The notes beneath the pieces are model-generated. The model ran no database searches, was not told the origin of the DNA, and saw only the letters and a program-made list of their open reading frames with translations. Below are positions 44,719-53,899 of a stretch of DNA of 64,000 nucleotides, piece by piece. This stretch comes from Akkermansia muciniphila (lineage in GTDB: Bacteria > Verrucomicrobiota > Verrucomicrobiia > Verrucomicrobiales > Akkermansiaceae): contig CAMAQB010000002.1 in NCBI GenBank assembly GCA_945860285.1, positions 1 to 64,000 of the forward strand, given 5' to 3'. Numbering within the stretch: the stretch's first letter is position 1; each line of letters begins with the position of its first letter. Position numbers and translations under genes: made by a program.

Positions 44719-46485
44719 TTAGCCCTGTCGATTTTCCCATTCACCCGGCAGGGCTTGTTCCATCGCCTGCTCGACAATTTTTGCCGCGAGGCTTTCCGTC
44801 GCCTTGTCCAACTCCTGCACCGCTTCCTTCAAGGCATTGGCTTGTTTCGAGGGCATGACTTCGCGCACCCGCGTGGCCGCGCGAAGGATCCGTTCCCGTT
44901 CTTCCTCACTGAGCCACTGGGCGCCGACCTCAAGAGCGGCATCGACAGCCGGCAGCAACTCGTCAGCTTTCAGTCGGGCTTCGGTCCACACCCGTTCGGA
45001 CATGTCGGCAAATGCAAACTCCACCGAGTCGCTGACCATTTTTTCCACCGATTCATCGCTGACATTGACAGCGGCATGTTGGATTTGCAGGATGCGGTCG
45101 CGACCGCTTTTCACATCGCGTGCCAGCACTTCGAGAATTCCGTTTTCATCGATGCGGAACTGCACGCCGATGCGGGCCTGGCCTTTCGGCATGGGAGCAA
45201 ATGCAATCTCGACGCGGCCCAACTCCCAGTTGTCGCAGGCCAGTTCGCGTTCCCCTTGGAGGACCCTGAGCATCATCGCGGTTTGCCCGGTCGCAGCATT
45301 CGTGAACATCTCTCCCGCCTTGCAGGGAATGGTAGTGTTGCGGGGAATGAGCACATTCATCAAACATCCGAGCGTCTCGATGCCCAGACTGAGCGGCGTG
45401 ACATCCAACAGCACCAGTTTTTTCATCGCACCACTCATCACTCCCGCCTGGATCGTCGCTCCCAGCGCGATGGCTTCGTCGGGATGCTGTGAAACATCCG
45501 CGGTCCTCTGAAAACAGGCTTCCGCAGCCGCCCTGACAGCCGGAATCCGCGTGCTGCCACCCACCAAAACCAATGCATCGACGGACGACGGAAGCATGCC
45601 GGCATCGCTCAGCGCCTTGTTGCAGCAGGCGATGGTTCGGGCGATCCATGGTTGAATCCATGACTCGAATTCGCCGCGCGACAGCTCGTGGGAAAAACTA
45701 CTATGCCCCTCGTAGAAAGGCAGGGAAAAACATTCGCGTTCGTTCGCACTCAGCGCGCACTTGACCCGTTCCGCCTCACCGAGCCAGCGGATCATGAGTT
45801 CGCGTGACACTTGCATTTCATCGATGCCGGCTTTTTCGAGCATTTTGACGGCGACAACATGATCGAGATCGTCCCCGCCCAGTCGGGTGTCGCCGTGGGT
45901 CGCGATCACCTGAAACACCCCGTCCTGCATTTCCAACAGGGATAGATCAAAGGTGCCGCCACCGAAATCATAAACGGCTACCCTTGATTTGTCCGCCAGT
46001 TTGTCCAGGCCATAGGCCAGTGCGGCGGCCGTGGGTTCATTCAGAACCCGCAGCACCTCGAAACCGGCCAGTTCGCCCGCCCGTTTGGTGGCGTTGCGTT
46101 GCCCATCATGAAAATACGCGGGCACTGTGATCACCGCCTTGCCGACCGACCGACCCAGCCGCCATTCGGCGATACGTTTGAGTTCGCGCAAAATCGTGGC
46201 GCTGATTTCCACCGGATCGCGATCCTGCAAAACCTCGCGGTCTTCAGCCGACAGCTCGCGGCCGATGTAGCGCTTCACGCTGGTGACAACCCGCAATCCG
46301 TCGAGCTCCCTTCGTCTCAACGCCTTGCGCCCGACTTCCACCGCACCCTCGACACCATACCAAACCGCGCTGGGCATGATGCGTTTGCCTTCCTCATCGG
46401 CCAGCAGCATCGGAAACCCCGAGTCCACAACTCCTATCGCAGAGTAAGTGGTGCCCAGATCGATACCGACAATCGTTTCGTTCAT
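44719..46485 (-). CDS. Hsp70-family chaperone (DnaK paralogue, HscC/HscA-like)
   Basis: 588 residues. The actin-like ATPase (about 1-370) begins [20 protein letters not shown] and contains '[20 protein letters not shown]', '[18 protein letters not shown]', '[17 protein letters not shown]' and '[13 protein letters not shown]'. The substrate-binding domain (about 375-490) has '[15 protein letters not shown]', and the helical lid is short and acidic. It ends in ENRQG and has no EEVD-like or long Gly-rich tail, so it looks like a specialised Hsp70 rather than the main DnaK. No dnaJ or grpE is nearby. It lies 9 bp behind the PTS IIA gene and upstream of two coiled-coil membrane proteins. Confidence 0.9.
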   Translation of the reverse strand: MNETIVGIDLGTTYSAIGVVDSGFPMLLADEEGKRIMPSAVWYGVEGAVEVGRKALRRRELDGLRVVTSVKRYIGRELSAEDREVLQDRDPVEISATILRELKRIAEWRLGRSVGKAVITVPAYFHDGQRNATKRAGELAGFEVLRVLNEPTAAALAYGLDKLADKSRVAVYDFGGGTFDLSLLEMQDGVFQVIATHGDTRLGGDDLDHVVAVKMLEKAGIDEMQVSRELMIRWLGEAERVKCALSANERECFSLPFYEGHSSFSHELSRGEFESWIQPWIARTIACCNKALSDAGMLPSSVDALVLVGGSTRIPAVRAAAEACFQRTADVSQHPDEAIALGATIQAGVMSGAMKKLVLLDVTPLSLGIETLGCLMNVLIPRNTTIPCKAGEMFTNAATGQTAMMLRVLQGERELACDNWELGRVEIAFAPMPKGQARIGVQFRIDENGILEVLARDVKSGRDRILQIQHAAVNVSDESVEKMVSDSVEFAFADMSERVWTEARLKADELLPAVDAALEVGAQWLSEEERERILRAATRVREVMPSKQANALKEAVQELDKATESLAAKIVEQAMEQALPGEWENRQG

Positions 46486-46494
46486 ACCTGCGTC

Positions 46495-46962
46495 CTACGG
46501 CGCCACCGTTTTTTGCCGGAAGAGGGCGAAGATGTCCTCTGCATCAACGGCCGACAGCATCTTTGCGCAGGTTTCCGCGCGGGTGAACATGCGCGCGATC
46601 GCAGCAAGGGCATGCAGGTGCTTTTGATAGGATTTCCGCGGCGAAATGAACAGAATCACAAAGTGCACGGTTCCATGGTCCAGCGAGTCGAAGTCGATCC
46701 CCTCCCGGGACCTTCCAAAGACCGCGATCACATCATCGATGTGGTCGGAAAACGCATGAGGGATCGCTACGCCGCCACCCACGCCAGTGCTGACCATGTT
46801 TTCGCGCAATTGCAAAGACCGGCTGACTTCCTCCCTCAGAGCTGCGGTCAGGTCGCCCACCATCTCCAGATGGTCGAGCAACTCATCCATTGCCTGCCAA
46901 CGATCCGTGGCCCGAAGGTCGGGAACAATGTGCCGATGGGAGAGTAACTGTGTCAATTTCAT
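46495..46962 (-). CDS. PTS fructose-type IIA domain protein (PtsN-like)
   Basis: 155 residues forming a single EIIA-fructose/mannitol domain. The phospho-acceptor His69 lies in 'GVGGGVAIPHAFSD', and 'RENMVSTGVGGG' and 'VHFVILFISPRKSYQKHLHALA' (quoted in part) follow the family. With no IIB or IIC partner it resembles regulatory IIA-Ntr, which senses phospho-relay state and binds target proteins. It is the first gene of an operon with the Hsp70 gene (9-bp gap). A regulatory role on the chaperone locus is inference. Confidence 0.88.
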   Translation of the reverse strand: MKLTQLLSHRHIVPDLRATDRWQAMDELLDHLEMVGDLTAALREEVSRSLQLRENMVSTGVGGGVAIPHAFSDHIDDVIAVFGRSREGIDFDSLDHGTVHFVILFISPRKSYQKHLHALAAIARMFTRAETCAKMLSAVDAEDIFALFRQKTVAP

Positions 46963-47026
46963 TCAGTGATACAAGATGATCATTAGTGCAGCGAGAACCA
47001 ATTGGCAATAGGTTTTTGCTGGAAAA

Positions 47027-48877
47027 TCAGCCATCGTTCAAGTCTGTCCCCAATTCTCCTGTACCGGATGCCGGTGCGGTAAAGACGGCCCAGGCGGGAA
47101 GGTGATCGACAAAAACCAGGCGCTCACTTGTCTCAGGATGATCGCATGCCAGCTTCCAGGCGTGCAGTTGCATCGGCTGCATATCAACATCGAGCGTCTG
47201 CCGCGCGGCGGATGTTCGCCCTGTCGAATAGGTGGCATCGCCGCATACCGGATGGCCGAGATGACAAAGATGAACGCGGATCTGGTTGGTGCGACCGGTG
47301 TGCAATGTTGCCTCTAACAAGGTGGTGGAGTCGTCGAACCGATGCAACACGCGGAAGTCGGTGCGACAGGCCTGACCGTTTTCCTCATCCACTTCGCGCG
47401 ACCCGGCGGCGGCGGGCAGACTGCTGATCGGTACCTGGCAGCATGTTTCCTGCCAATCCGGCCAGCCCTGCACGCGCACGAGGTAGGTTTTTTCGATTGT
47501 ATGGCGCAGAAACTGCCGTTGCATGGCGGCACAAACATGCCGTGTGCGCGCAAACAACACCAGACCGGCGGTATTGGCATCCAGCCGATGCACTGGACGC
47601 GGCGCCGGATGAATCACGGAGTTGATGATGTGTTGCAGGGTGTTGCGGTGAAATCGTCCGCTCGGATGCATCGGCAGGGGCGCGGGTTTTCTGACAACGA
47701 TCAATGCGTTGTCCTCATAAACGAAGCGGATGTCGCCACTCACATCCGGTTCCGCAGCCAGGGTCATGCGTTGATCATAGCGCTCGCCGTTGCGGACGAT
47801 GTGACGGGCGCCGACCACAGGGCCTCCTTGTTGCGAAAATCGACCATCCAACAAACGCTGCCGCCATTCGTCGGGGGCGATGTGGGGAAACAATCGGAGC
47901 AGCACCTCGCCGAGTTCCCAGCCGTCGAAATCCTTTTTGATGAAAAGGGGTCGCACGTTTTCATACGGCACGCCGCCCGGCAGGGGATTCACGCATTTCG
48001 CGATCGCCGCGTGCCGTCTGGCTAACAACTCCTCCATTTTCTCTTCCTTGCTTCGATAGCAGAAAGGGCAGGAAACGCCTTCCACATATCGCGGGTCCTG
48101 TTGATCCTCGGCTTCCAAGGGAGCCTGGCATTGAAAACACAAGGCCGCCGATGTCTCGCGCAAGCCGGGGTCCAGTCCCACGCGGTGATCAAACACAAAA
48201 CACTGGCCATGGTAATGCGCACCGCCCACTTCCTCGAAGTACTTGAGAATCCCGCCGTCGAGCTGAAAGACGTTCTCAAATCCGGCCAACTCCATATATG
48301 GCGCGGCTTTTTCGCAGCGGATGCCGCCGGTACAGAAAGTAACGATCGGTTGTTTCTTCAATTCCTCGGGCAAACGGGCCACGGCATCGGGAAACTGGCG
48401 GAAGTGATTGATGTCGACCCGCAGCGCGTTGTCAAAAGTGCCAAGCTTGACCTCGTAATCGTTGCGGGTGTCAAGCAATGTCACCGGCCGGCCCTCGTCG
48501 AGCCACTGTTTCAAGGTGGCGGCGGCGAGATGGCGCGAGGTATAGCGCGCGGGGTTGATCGCATCGACACCAAACGAGATGATCTCCTTTTTGATCCGCA
48601 CCAGCATGCGGTTGAACGGTTGATGATCGCTTTCACTGAATTTGGCGGCGAAGTGTTCCAGTCCGGGAATAGTCCTGACCTCGGCCAGCAGGTGATCGAT
48701 ATCCCCGCGCAAACCCGCCAGGAAAAGATTGATGCCTTCGGTGCTGAGGAGGATCGTGCCCTTGAGACCATGAAGCTGGCATTCTTCCAACAACCTTGCG
48801 CGCCAGTGCTTCAAATTGTCGAGATTCGCAAAAAGGTAGCCGGAGATATTGACAATGACTGCTGGCTCTGAGGTCAT
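47027..48877 (-). CDS. Fusion of tRNA uridine hydroxylase (TrhO/rhodanese) and RluA-type pseudouridine synthase
   Basis: 616 residues. Residues 1-290 are a TrhO (YceA/UPF0176) protein: an acylphosphatase-like N-terminus, then a rhodanese domain with catalytic Cys182 in 'FCTGGIRCEKAAP', then paired cysteines CFQC and CPFC. Residues about 295-616 are a pseudouridine synthase with the S4-like lead 'ALIVVRKPAPLPMHPSGR' and the catalytic Asp433 in 'HRLDANTAGLVLFAR'. TrhO makes 5-hydroxyuridine at tRNA position 34; RluA-family enzymes isomerise uridine in rRNA or tRNA. Both active sites are intact. ATG 48877 is preferred over 48916. Confidence 0.9.
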   Translation of the reverse strand: MTSEPAVIVNISGYLFANLDNLKHWRARLLEECQLHGLKGTILLSTEGINLFLAGLRGDIDHLLAEVRTIPGLEHFAAKFSESDHQPFNRMLVRIKKEIISFGVDAINPARYTSRHLAAATLKQWLDEGRPVTLLDTRNDYEVKLGTFDNALRVDINHFRQFPDAVARLPEELKKQPIVTFCTGGIRCEKAAPYMELAGFENVFQLDGGILKYFEEVGGAHYHGQCFVFDHRVGLDPGLRETSAALCFQCQAPLEAEDQQDPRYVEGVSCPFCYRSKEEKMEELLARRHAAIAKCVNPLPGGVPYENVRPLFIKKDFDGWELGEVLLRLFPHIAPDEWRQRLLDGRFSQQGGPVVGARHIVRNGERYDQRMTLAAEPDVSGDIRFVYEDNALIVVRKPAPLPMHPSGRFHRNTLQHIINSVIHPAPRPVHRLDANTAGLVLFARTRHVCAAMQRQFLRHTIEKTYLVRVQGWPDWQETCCQVPISSLPAAAGSREVDEENGQACRTDFRVLHRFDDSTTLLEATLHTGRTNQIRVHLCHLGHPVCGDATYSTGRTSAARQTLDVDMQPMQLHAWKLACDHPETSERLVFVDHLPAWAVFTAPASGTGELGTDLNDG

Positions 48878-48972
48878 AAGACGGGCGAAGCTATAACACT
48901 CCGCATTTTCTGCCAAGAGGGATTTGCGACGACACCAGGAAAGCTCGTCCTCGCCAAGATTGCCTGGCGCGG

Positions 48973-49314
48973 CTATTCCTCATCCAGATGGAGCCGATGC
49001 ACCAAACGGTGCGCGAAAGGGGCGATGATCAGCGAGGCGATACCGACAAAGGCAAGTCCGGAGAACAGGGCGTAAAAGGAAGCGAACAGTTTCGCCGCCG
49101 GAGTGACAAGCGGATCGACAGGACCCATGCCGCCGAGAATCACCGAGGCGTTCAGAAGTGAATCCAGCCAATCCAGCCCGCAAAAATTGCGGTAGCCCAG
49201 CACGCCGAGGCCGAGGCCGATGCTGATCAATGTCAGTGACAGCAAAAGATGGCACAACACCCTGATGACGAAGGCGCGCCGCGTGATCAGCGGCTCTTTG
49301 CGTTGCTCATACAT
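48973..49314 (-). CDS. Small membrane protein, ion-channel-like fold possible
   Basis: 113 residues with three hydrophobic segments (about 16-38, 53-66 and 77-100) and a short charged C-terminus (HRLVHRLHLDEE). The 'NASVILGGMGPVD' turn between segments sits where a pore loop would be in two-helix channels but lacks a potassium filter (TxGYG). I recall similar uncharacterised proteins in proteobacteria. Its start lies inside the 3' end of the lipoprotein gene (8-bp overlap), so the two are likely coupled. Confidence 0.7.
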   Translation of the reverse strand: MYEQRKEPLITRRAFVIRVLCHLLLSLTLISIGLGLGVLGYRNFCGLDWLDSLLNASVILGGMGPVDPLVTPAAKLFASFYALFSGLAFVGIASLIIAPFAHRLVHRLHLDEE

Positions 49315-49834
49315 GGAAAAATTCACCCACCCAGCGGTCTGCCGCCCTGCGGTCTTGCAGACAACAACAATCATTGATCTCCTCGTCATTCTGCGGGCGA
49401 CGGCTGAAGCTCACCTTCCACACGCGGCCGTCGGTGTTGTGCATCTTGCCGGACCAGGTGATCCGGCCATTCGCGAGCGATTTTTTCAGCGTGAGGATCG
49501 CCGATTGCTTGCCTGCCGTGTATTCCGTTAGAACCAGTTCGCCATTGCGGGTGTTGTTGCCCTTGAGTTGATATGTCATGCCCGGACCATCCGCCAGGTC
49601 CTGGTAATTGCCCAGCACGTTGCCGTCGGACTGCCAGGTCAGGGTAAACGTTGCGGTTCGCTTCCCGACAGTGCCGTTATAGGAGTGGGTGTCGCCGTAT
49701 GGTTGGTCAGCAGGTGCTTCCGCCGTCACGGGGCTCTGCGTCGGAGTCGCACAGGAGGCAAGCAGCCAGATTACGGCGGTCATAGCAAGAAGGGTCAACT
49801 GGTTCAACAGGAAACGTCGAGGTGTTGTGTGCAT
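49307..49834 (-). CDS. Putative lipoprotein, unknown function
   Basis: 175 residues. A lipoprotein signal peptide ends LLASC (lipobox), followed by a Pro/Ala/Thr linker and a compact beta-rich domain ('RTATFTLTWQSDGNVLGNYQ', 'YQLKGNNTRNGELVLTEYT', 'GKQSAILTLKKSL'). The repeated strand pattern suggests a small barrel or sandwich. The last 25 residues, containing CCC, look unlike the rest and overlap the next gene's start. No family is recognised. It is downstream of dnaB in direction, but with its own 57-bp gap. Confidence 0.65.
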   Translation of the reverse strand: MHTTPRRFLLNQLTLLAMTAVIWLLASCATPTQSPVTAEAPADQPYGDTHSYNGTVGKRTATFTLTWQSDGNVLGNYQDLADGPGMTYQLKGNNTRNGELVLTEYTAGKQSAILTLKKSLANGRITWSGKMHNTDGRVWKVSFSRRPQNDEEINDCCCLQDRRAADRWVGEFFHV

Positions 49835-49891
49835 GGGAGAATTTCTATCAGAGCTTGCCGTCGATGCAAGCGGTCAATCGCGGCATCGCTG

Positions 49892-51328
49892 TTATTTTTC
49901 CTGCTCCTGGACAGGTGCGCCGGTTTCAAACCGCATCAACGGCGCGATGAAAGTCAGCGGAATCGCCCCGGTTTCACCGTTGCGGTTTTTGGCGAGAAGC
50001 AGTTCGGCTTTTCCTTCCTCTTCCTCGCGCTCCTCTTGATTATCCTTGTAATAGGCACTGCGATACAACAGGCCCACAAGGTCGGCATCCTGTTCGATCG
50101 CCCCGGACTCGCGGAGGTCGGACATGCGCGGGGTGCCGCCCGCGCGAGCCTCCGGGCCACGATTCAACTGGGCCAGCACAATGATCGGAATGCCGAGTTC
50201 CTTGGCCAGACCTTTCAAACCCGCGGAAATTTCAGCGATCTCCCGCTCGCGGGAGTTGCTCGCCTGTTTGGTCAATGAACGCATCAACTGGAGATAGTCG
50301 ACCGCGATCAGCTGGATGTTCTCATCGCGATGCCTGCGTCGCGCTTTCGCCCGCAAGTCGTTGATCGTAATCCCTGCGGTGTCATCGATAAACAACTTCG
50401 ATTCACTGATCTCCTCGGCCACTCGCTTGATGCTCAGCAGGTCTTTTTTATGCGGCGCCATGCCCTTGTGAACATCGGCGATTTTGAATCGCGCTCTTGA
50501 AAAAAGAAGGCGTTGCACGATTTGGAAGGAACTCATTTCGCAGGAAAAAACCATCGACGGTTTTTGCTGGTCGAGGCATACGTGTTCGACGATGTTCATC
50601 ATCAGCGAGGTTTTCCCCATTGAGGGTCGCGCCGCGATCACGAACAACTCGCCAGCTTTCAAACCATTGCTCATCCGGTCGAGAACCTCATAGCCTGTGG
50701 GGAGCCCTTGGGCGGTTTTTTCCCCCGAGCAAAGTGCGGACCATGACTCCCACACCTCCTTCATTGTCGATTTGATTGTGGCCGTACGGTTGACTTCCGC
50801 GCCCTCGCGGATCGCGAGCACCGCCCCTTCCACCCCATCGAGCAACTGCGGCACATCCTCCGGATTTTCGTACGCGTTGGCGATGGCCTCGTTGCAGGAA
50901 TTGATGATCGAACGCAGGGTGTACTTGTTCTTCACCTCCTGCAAATGCGGCGCGAAATGGCCCGCATTGGGCGCATAGGAAAATAATTCGGTCAGAGCCG
51001 CAGGCCCGCCGACACTTTCCAACAAACCCCGGTCGACGAGTTTCTGCACCAGTGAAATCAGTTCGACCGCCATGCCTTTTTCAAAAAACTCGATCAGGAT
51101 TTCGAACAGGATCCGATGGGCAGGCAGGTAGAAATGCTCCTTGGTCATTTTTTCCTCCACCGCAGCACCGACATACTCCTGCGGATTTTGCAGCATCGAA
51201 CTCAGGATCGATTTTTCCGGTCCGAGCGCGTGGGGCATGGCACGCATCACATCGTCCACCTTGGCCCCCGCCTGCTGCAGTGCCACGGTGCTTTTCTCTC
51301 CACCCTTTCCGTCGTCCGCTATAATCAT
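49892..51328 (-). CDS. dnaB: Replicative DNA helicase
   Basis: 478 residues from MIIADDGKGG. The N-terminal DnaB domain is at about 30-140 ('PHALGPEKSILSSMLQNP'). The RecA-like helicase domain has Walker A RPSMGKTS (234-241), 'MVFSCEMSS', 'LIAVDYLQLM' (Walker B) and 'SDLRESGAIEQDADLV'. It unwinds DNA at the replication fork. The open frame extends 117 codons upstream, but that part overlaps the divergent amidohydrolase gene and is not DnaB-like. Confidence 0.95.
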   Translation of the reverse strand: MIIADDGKGGEKSTVALQQAGAKVDDVMRAMPHALGPEKSILSSMLQNPQEYVGAAVEEKMTKEHFYLPAHRILFEILIEFFEKGMAVELISLVQKLVDRGLLESVGGPAALTELFSYAPNAGHFAPHLQEVKNKYTLRSIINSCNEAIANAYENPEDVPQLLDGVEGAVLAIREGAEVNRTATIKSTMKEVWESWSALCSGEKTAQGLPTGYEVLDRMSNGLKAGELFVIAARPSMGKTSLMMNIVEHVCLDQQKPSMVFSCEMSSFQIVQRLLFSRARFKIADVHKGMAPHKKDLLSIKRVAEEISESKLFIDDTAGITINDLRAKARRRHRDENIQLIAVDYLQLMRSLTKQASNSREREIAEISAGLKGLAKELGIPIIVLAQLNRGPEARAGGTPRMSDLRESGAIEQDADLVGLLYRSAYYKDNQEEREEEEGKAELLLAKNRNGETGAIPLTFIAPLMRFETGAPVQEQEK

Positions 51329-51497
51329 CCGAAGCGAACCATGCCAAAAAAGCCACCGGTACGTCAATCGGGGTAACATGTGAACAAACCAACTTTTGCC
51401 GCCAACCCTTGCTGTGCAACAGGAATGACCCGTTTTTTTGCTCGAAAAAAAATTTCCGCCCCTTAGTTTGAAGAGGAACCTTCGTTTACCTGATGTC

Positions 51498-52193
51498 ATG
51501 ATTCCCTTCATTTTTTCCTGCGAGCACGCCACCTGTGCCGTTCCTGAGGCATTCAAAGAAGCGCTGCGCGGCGACGCGGAGTCGATCACTTCCTCGCGGG
51601 GCTGGGACCTGGGAGCCCTGAATCTGGCCCAGGCTTTTGCCATGAAATTCCGGACACCCCTCACCCATTGTGAGATCACCCGACTGTTGATCGACTGTTA
51701 TCTACCGGAAACCAACCCCGAACACTGGGGATTTTGTTCCAAAAAACTTCTACCCGGGCAGAAGGAAAAACTCCACGAACGGCAATACCTGACGCATATC
51801 AATACCTTGCGTCAACGCGTCACCACCGAGCTGGCGCGTCATCCTGCGGTTGTGCACATATCCTTTCACACCTTCGATCCCGCCGAAAAGCCAGGCTTGC
51901 ATGTGAGCCTGCTTTTTTCCGAGGGCAAAGTGGGAGAATCGCAATTTGCGTTAGATTGGTTGAAACAGATTAAAGCAATCATGCCGGGGGAAATCGTCGT
52001 CAAACCTAACGAAAAGTTCTATCCGAAGCAGCACAGAACCATACTCGATGTCCTGCGCGACGAGTGGCTATTTGATACTTACATGGCTGTGGAAATTCAA
52101 GTCAGCAACCGACTGTTTCTGGAGGGATCACCGATGCGCTGGGACAAGTTCAAAGCCGCCCTGCAGGAATCGCTGAAAAAAGCCGCCGAGTGA
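51498..52193 (+). CDS. N-formylglutamate amidohydrolase family protein
   Basis: 231 residues starting MIPFIFSCEHATCAVP, the family opening with a metal-binding SCEH. 'RGWDLGALNLAQAFA', 'HCEITRLLIDCYLPE' and 'VVHISFHTFDP' follow the FGase pattern. Members hydrolyse N-formylglutamate at the end of one histidine-degradation route, but many isolated copies have unknown substrates, and no hut genes are near. The start at 51498 excludes an upstream extension from 51438. It is divergent from dnaB and converges on the SDR gene. Confidence 0.82.
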   Translation: MIPFIFSCEHATCAVPEAFKEALRGDAESITSSRGWDLGALNLAQAFAMKFRTPLTHCEITRLLIDCYLPETNPEHWGFCSKKLLPGQKEKLHERQYLTHINTLRQRVTTELARHPAVVHISFHTFDPAEKPGLHVSLLFSEGKVGESQFALDWLKQIKAIMPGEIVVKPNEKFYPKQHRTILDVLRDEWLFDTYMAVEIQVSNRLFLEGSPMRWDKFKAALQESLKKAAE

Positions 52194-52221
52194 CGTCGCG
52201 GGCATTTTTAGGCCAGCTTGA

Positions 52222-53217
52222 TCAAGCCTGCGCCCAGGCCCGCAGGCCCATGCTGCGGCGGCTGCTCTCCCGGAAATGTCCCGCCAGACCTTCACGGGTC
52301 AGCAAATCCTCAACCGCATTGCTCCATTGCGGCCAGCGAAAAACAAATCCCTCGTCGATCAGGCGCGCAGGCTCGACCCAGCGGCTCTTCAGGACCAATT
52401 CAGGTTCGGTTTTCATCAGAAAAGCACCCAGTGCGATCATCCATTCCGCCGTCGGCAAACCAAGTGGCATGGCGACCTTTTCACGGAGCAGGTCAAGCAT
52501 ACGCCGATTGGTCGGGCACTCCGGAGCGGTGAGATTGAAAACCCCATCGAGCAATGGATTGGCTAACAAAAAGTCCAGCGCGTCCAGCCAGTCGCGGATG
52601 TGAATCCAGCTCACACGCTGGTCTCCCGACCCCATCGCACCGGCCAACCCGAATTGCGCGAGACGCTTCAGGATTGCAAACGCCGTGTCCTTTTCATTCG
52701 CCATCACCATGCCGGTGCGCACGACGATTTTCCGCACCGCCGCCGGTGTGGCATCGCCGAAGAAAACCTCCTCCCAGCGCCGGGCGACATCCGCCGAAAA
52801 CCCATCGCCCGGCTCACCGCGCCACTCATCCTGAGGACCGTCCTCGGCGTGGCGATAGTAGGTCGCTGTGCCGACATTGATCCACAAGCCCGGCGGCTTG
52901 CGGCACTTGCGGATCGCCGCTCCAATCGCCTTCGTGCTGTCGATCCGCGATTCCAGGATCGCGCGACGGTTTTTCCCATCATAGCGGCAGTTCACCGAAC
53001 GGCCCGCGAGATTCACCACCACAGCGGCACCTTCCAAGGCCAGTTCCCAGGGGCCGGGATTTTTGCCATCCCATGGCAGAAACATGCCGTCGCCGCCCCA
53101 GCCTCGCTGACTCCGTCCCACCGCGACCACTTCATATCCGCTCCTCGTCCAATGGCGCGCCAGGTAGCGCCCCAAAAATCCATTGACCCCAAAAATCACT
53201 GCCACCGGTTTCATCAT
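52222..53217 (-). CDS. SDR-family NAD(P)-dependent epimerase (TIGR01777/YfcH-like)
   Basis: 331 residues. The N-terminal dinucleotide-binding glycine motif is in 'VIFGVNGFLGRYLARHW', then 'VVNLAGRSVNCRYDGKNR', 'ESRIDSTKAIG', 'VRTGMVMA' and 'SWIHIRDWLDALDFLL'. The C-terminal DUF1731-type region contains 'FNLTAPECPTNR'. This matches the YfcH/TIGR01777 epimerase group, whose substrates are unknown. It has a 123-bp AT-rich upstream region carrying an 11-bp motif also found before the GbsR regulator gene. Confidence 0.85.
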   Translation of the reverse strand: MMKPVAVIFGVNGFLGRYLARHWTRSGYEVVAVGRSQRGWGGDGMFLPWDGKNPGPWELALEGAAVVVNLAGRSVNCRYDGKNRRAILESRIDSTKAIGAAIRKCRKPPGLWINVGTATYYRHAEDGPQDEWRGEPGDGFSADVARRWEEVFFGDATPAAVRKIVVRTGMVMANEKDTAFAILKRLAQFGLAGAMGSGDQRVSWIHIRDWLDALDFLLANPLLDGVFNLTAPECPTNRRMLDLLREKVAMPLGLPTAEWMIALGAFLMKTEPELVLKSRWVEPARLIDEGFVFRWPQWSNAVEDLLTREGLAGHFRESSRRSMGLRAWAQA

Positions 53218-53319
53218 TTTGTGTTCTTTTGCATTACTGCGCTCTTCTTTTTGCTTCCCGTACTATTTGCTTTTCTCTACTGTTTGATATGTCGTAATTA
53301 TTTTATTTTCAGAAAAATT

Positions 53320-53330
53320 TGAAATTTTCA
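53320..53330. promoter_or_regulatory. 11-bp motif upstream of SDR epimerase, inverted copy of 53900-53910
   Basis: TGAAATTTTCA lies in the AT-rich leader between gbsR and the SDR gene. Its exact reverse complement occurs at 53900-53910 before gbsR. Both sites are followed on the minus strand by an AATAAAAT-like run that could be a -10 region. Shared binding by the GbsR-like protein is a hypothesis. Confidence 0.4.
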
Positions 53331-53340
53331 TCGAAAAAAA

Positions 53341-53892
53341 TCAACCCAGGAGTTTTGCGGCGAGTTGAATGGCGAAGCCGTGTTTCATGCCTGACACCTG
53401 GTCGGCGACTTTCGAAGCAAAGCTGACGAATTCCTCCAGTTGGCGCATTTGTTGGTGAAACACCCTTGCCTCCGGGCTCTCCCAGGTCCGGCTTTTTTCC
53501 ATGCAATCGCGCAGCACCGCCAGCGCTGGTTCGATCTCCCGACGTTTTCTTTCCCGCGCCACGGTGCGGGCGATTTCCCACACATCCTTCTCCGCTTCAA
53601 AGTATTCCTTGCGTTCGCCGCGTTTGACGACCATCCGCACCAGACCCCAGGCGACCAGTTCCTTCACATTCGTGTGAGCGTTGCCGCGGCTGATTTCCAA
53701 TTCCTCCATCATTTCATCGGTGGTCAAAGGTTCAGCAGAAGTCATCAACAGCGCATGCAGTTGCGCCATCGTGCGATTGATCCCCCACTGCGATCCGAGC
53801 GCACCCCACTGCGACACAAACTCCTCGCGCGCCGCTTTGAAAGCCGCTTTTTCCGCATTGCTGTTAATCTCCTCCGCGTTCATGTTTTTCAT
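53341..53892 (-). CDS. GbsR/MarR-type transcriptional regulator
   Basis: 183 residues with a winged helix-turn-helix. 'FVSQWGALGSQWGINRTMAQLHALLMTS' (quoted in part) and 'TTDEMMEELEISRGNAHTNVKELVAWGLV' (quoted in part) match GbsR-type repressors, followed by a C-terminal helical dimerisation region. Bacillus GbsR senses choline and controls glycine-betaine genes; no such genes are near, so the ligand is unknown. Putative operators occur before its own start and before the next gene on the same strand (SDR epimerase), consistent with autoregulation and control of that gene. ATG 53892 is used; 53883 is possible. Confidence 0.85.
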   Translation of the reverse strand: MKNMNAEEINSNAEKAAFKAAREEFVSQWGALGSQWGINRTMAQLHALLMTSAEPLTTDEMMEELEISRGNAHTNVKELVAWGLVRMVVKRGERKEYFEAEKDVWEIARTVARERKRREIEPALAVLRDCMEKSRTWESPEARVFHQQMRQLEEFVSFASKVADQVSGMKHGFAIQLAAKLLG

Positions 53893-53899
53893 TTTATTC

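Noticed and set aside
49892..51679. Longer DnaB start at 51679
   Set aside because: The additional 117 codons overlap the divergent amidohydrolase gene and are not DnaB-like; start 51328 is used.
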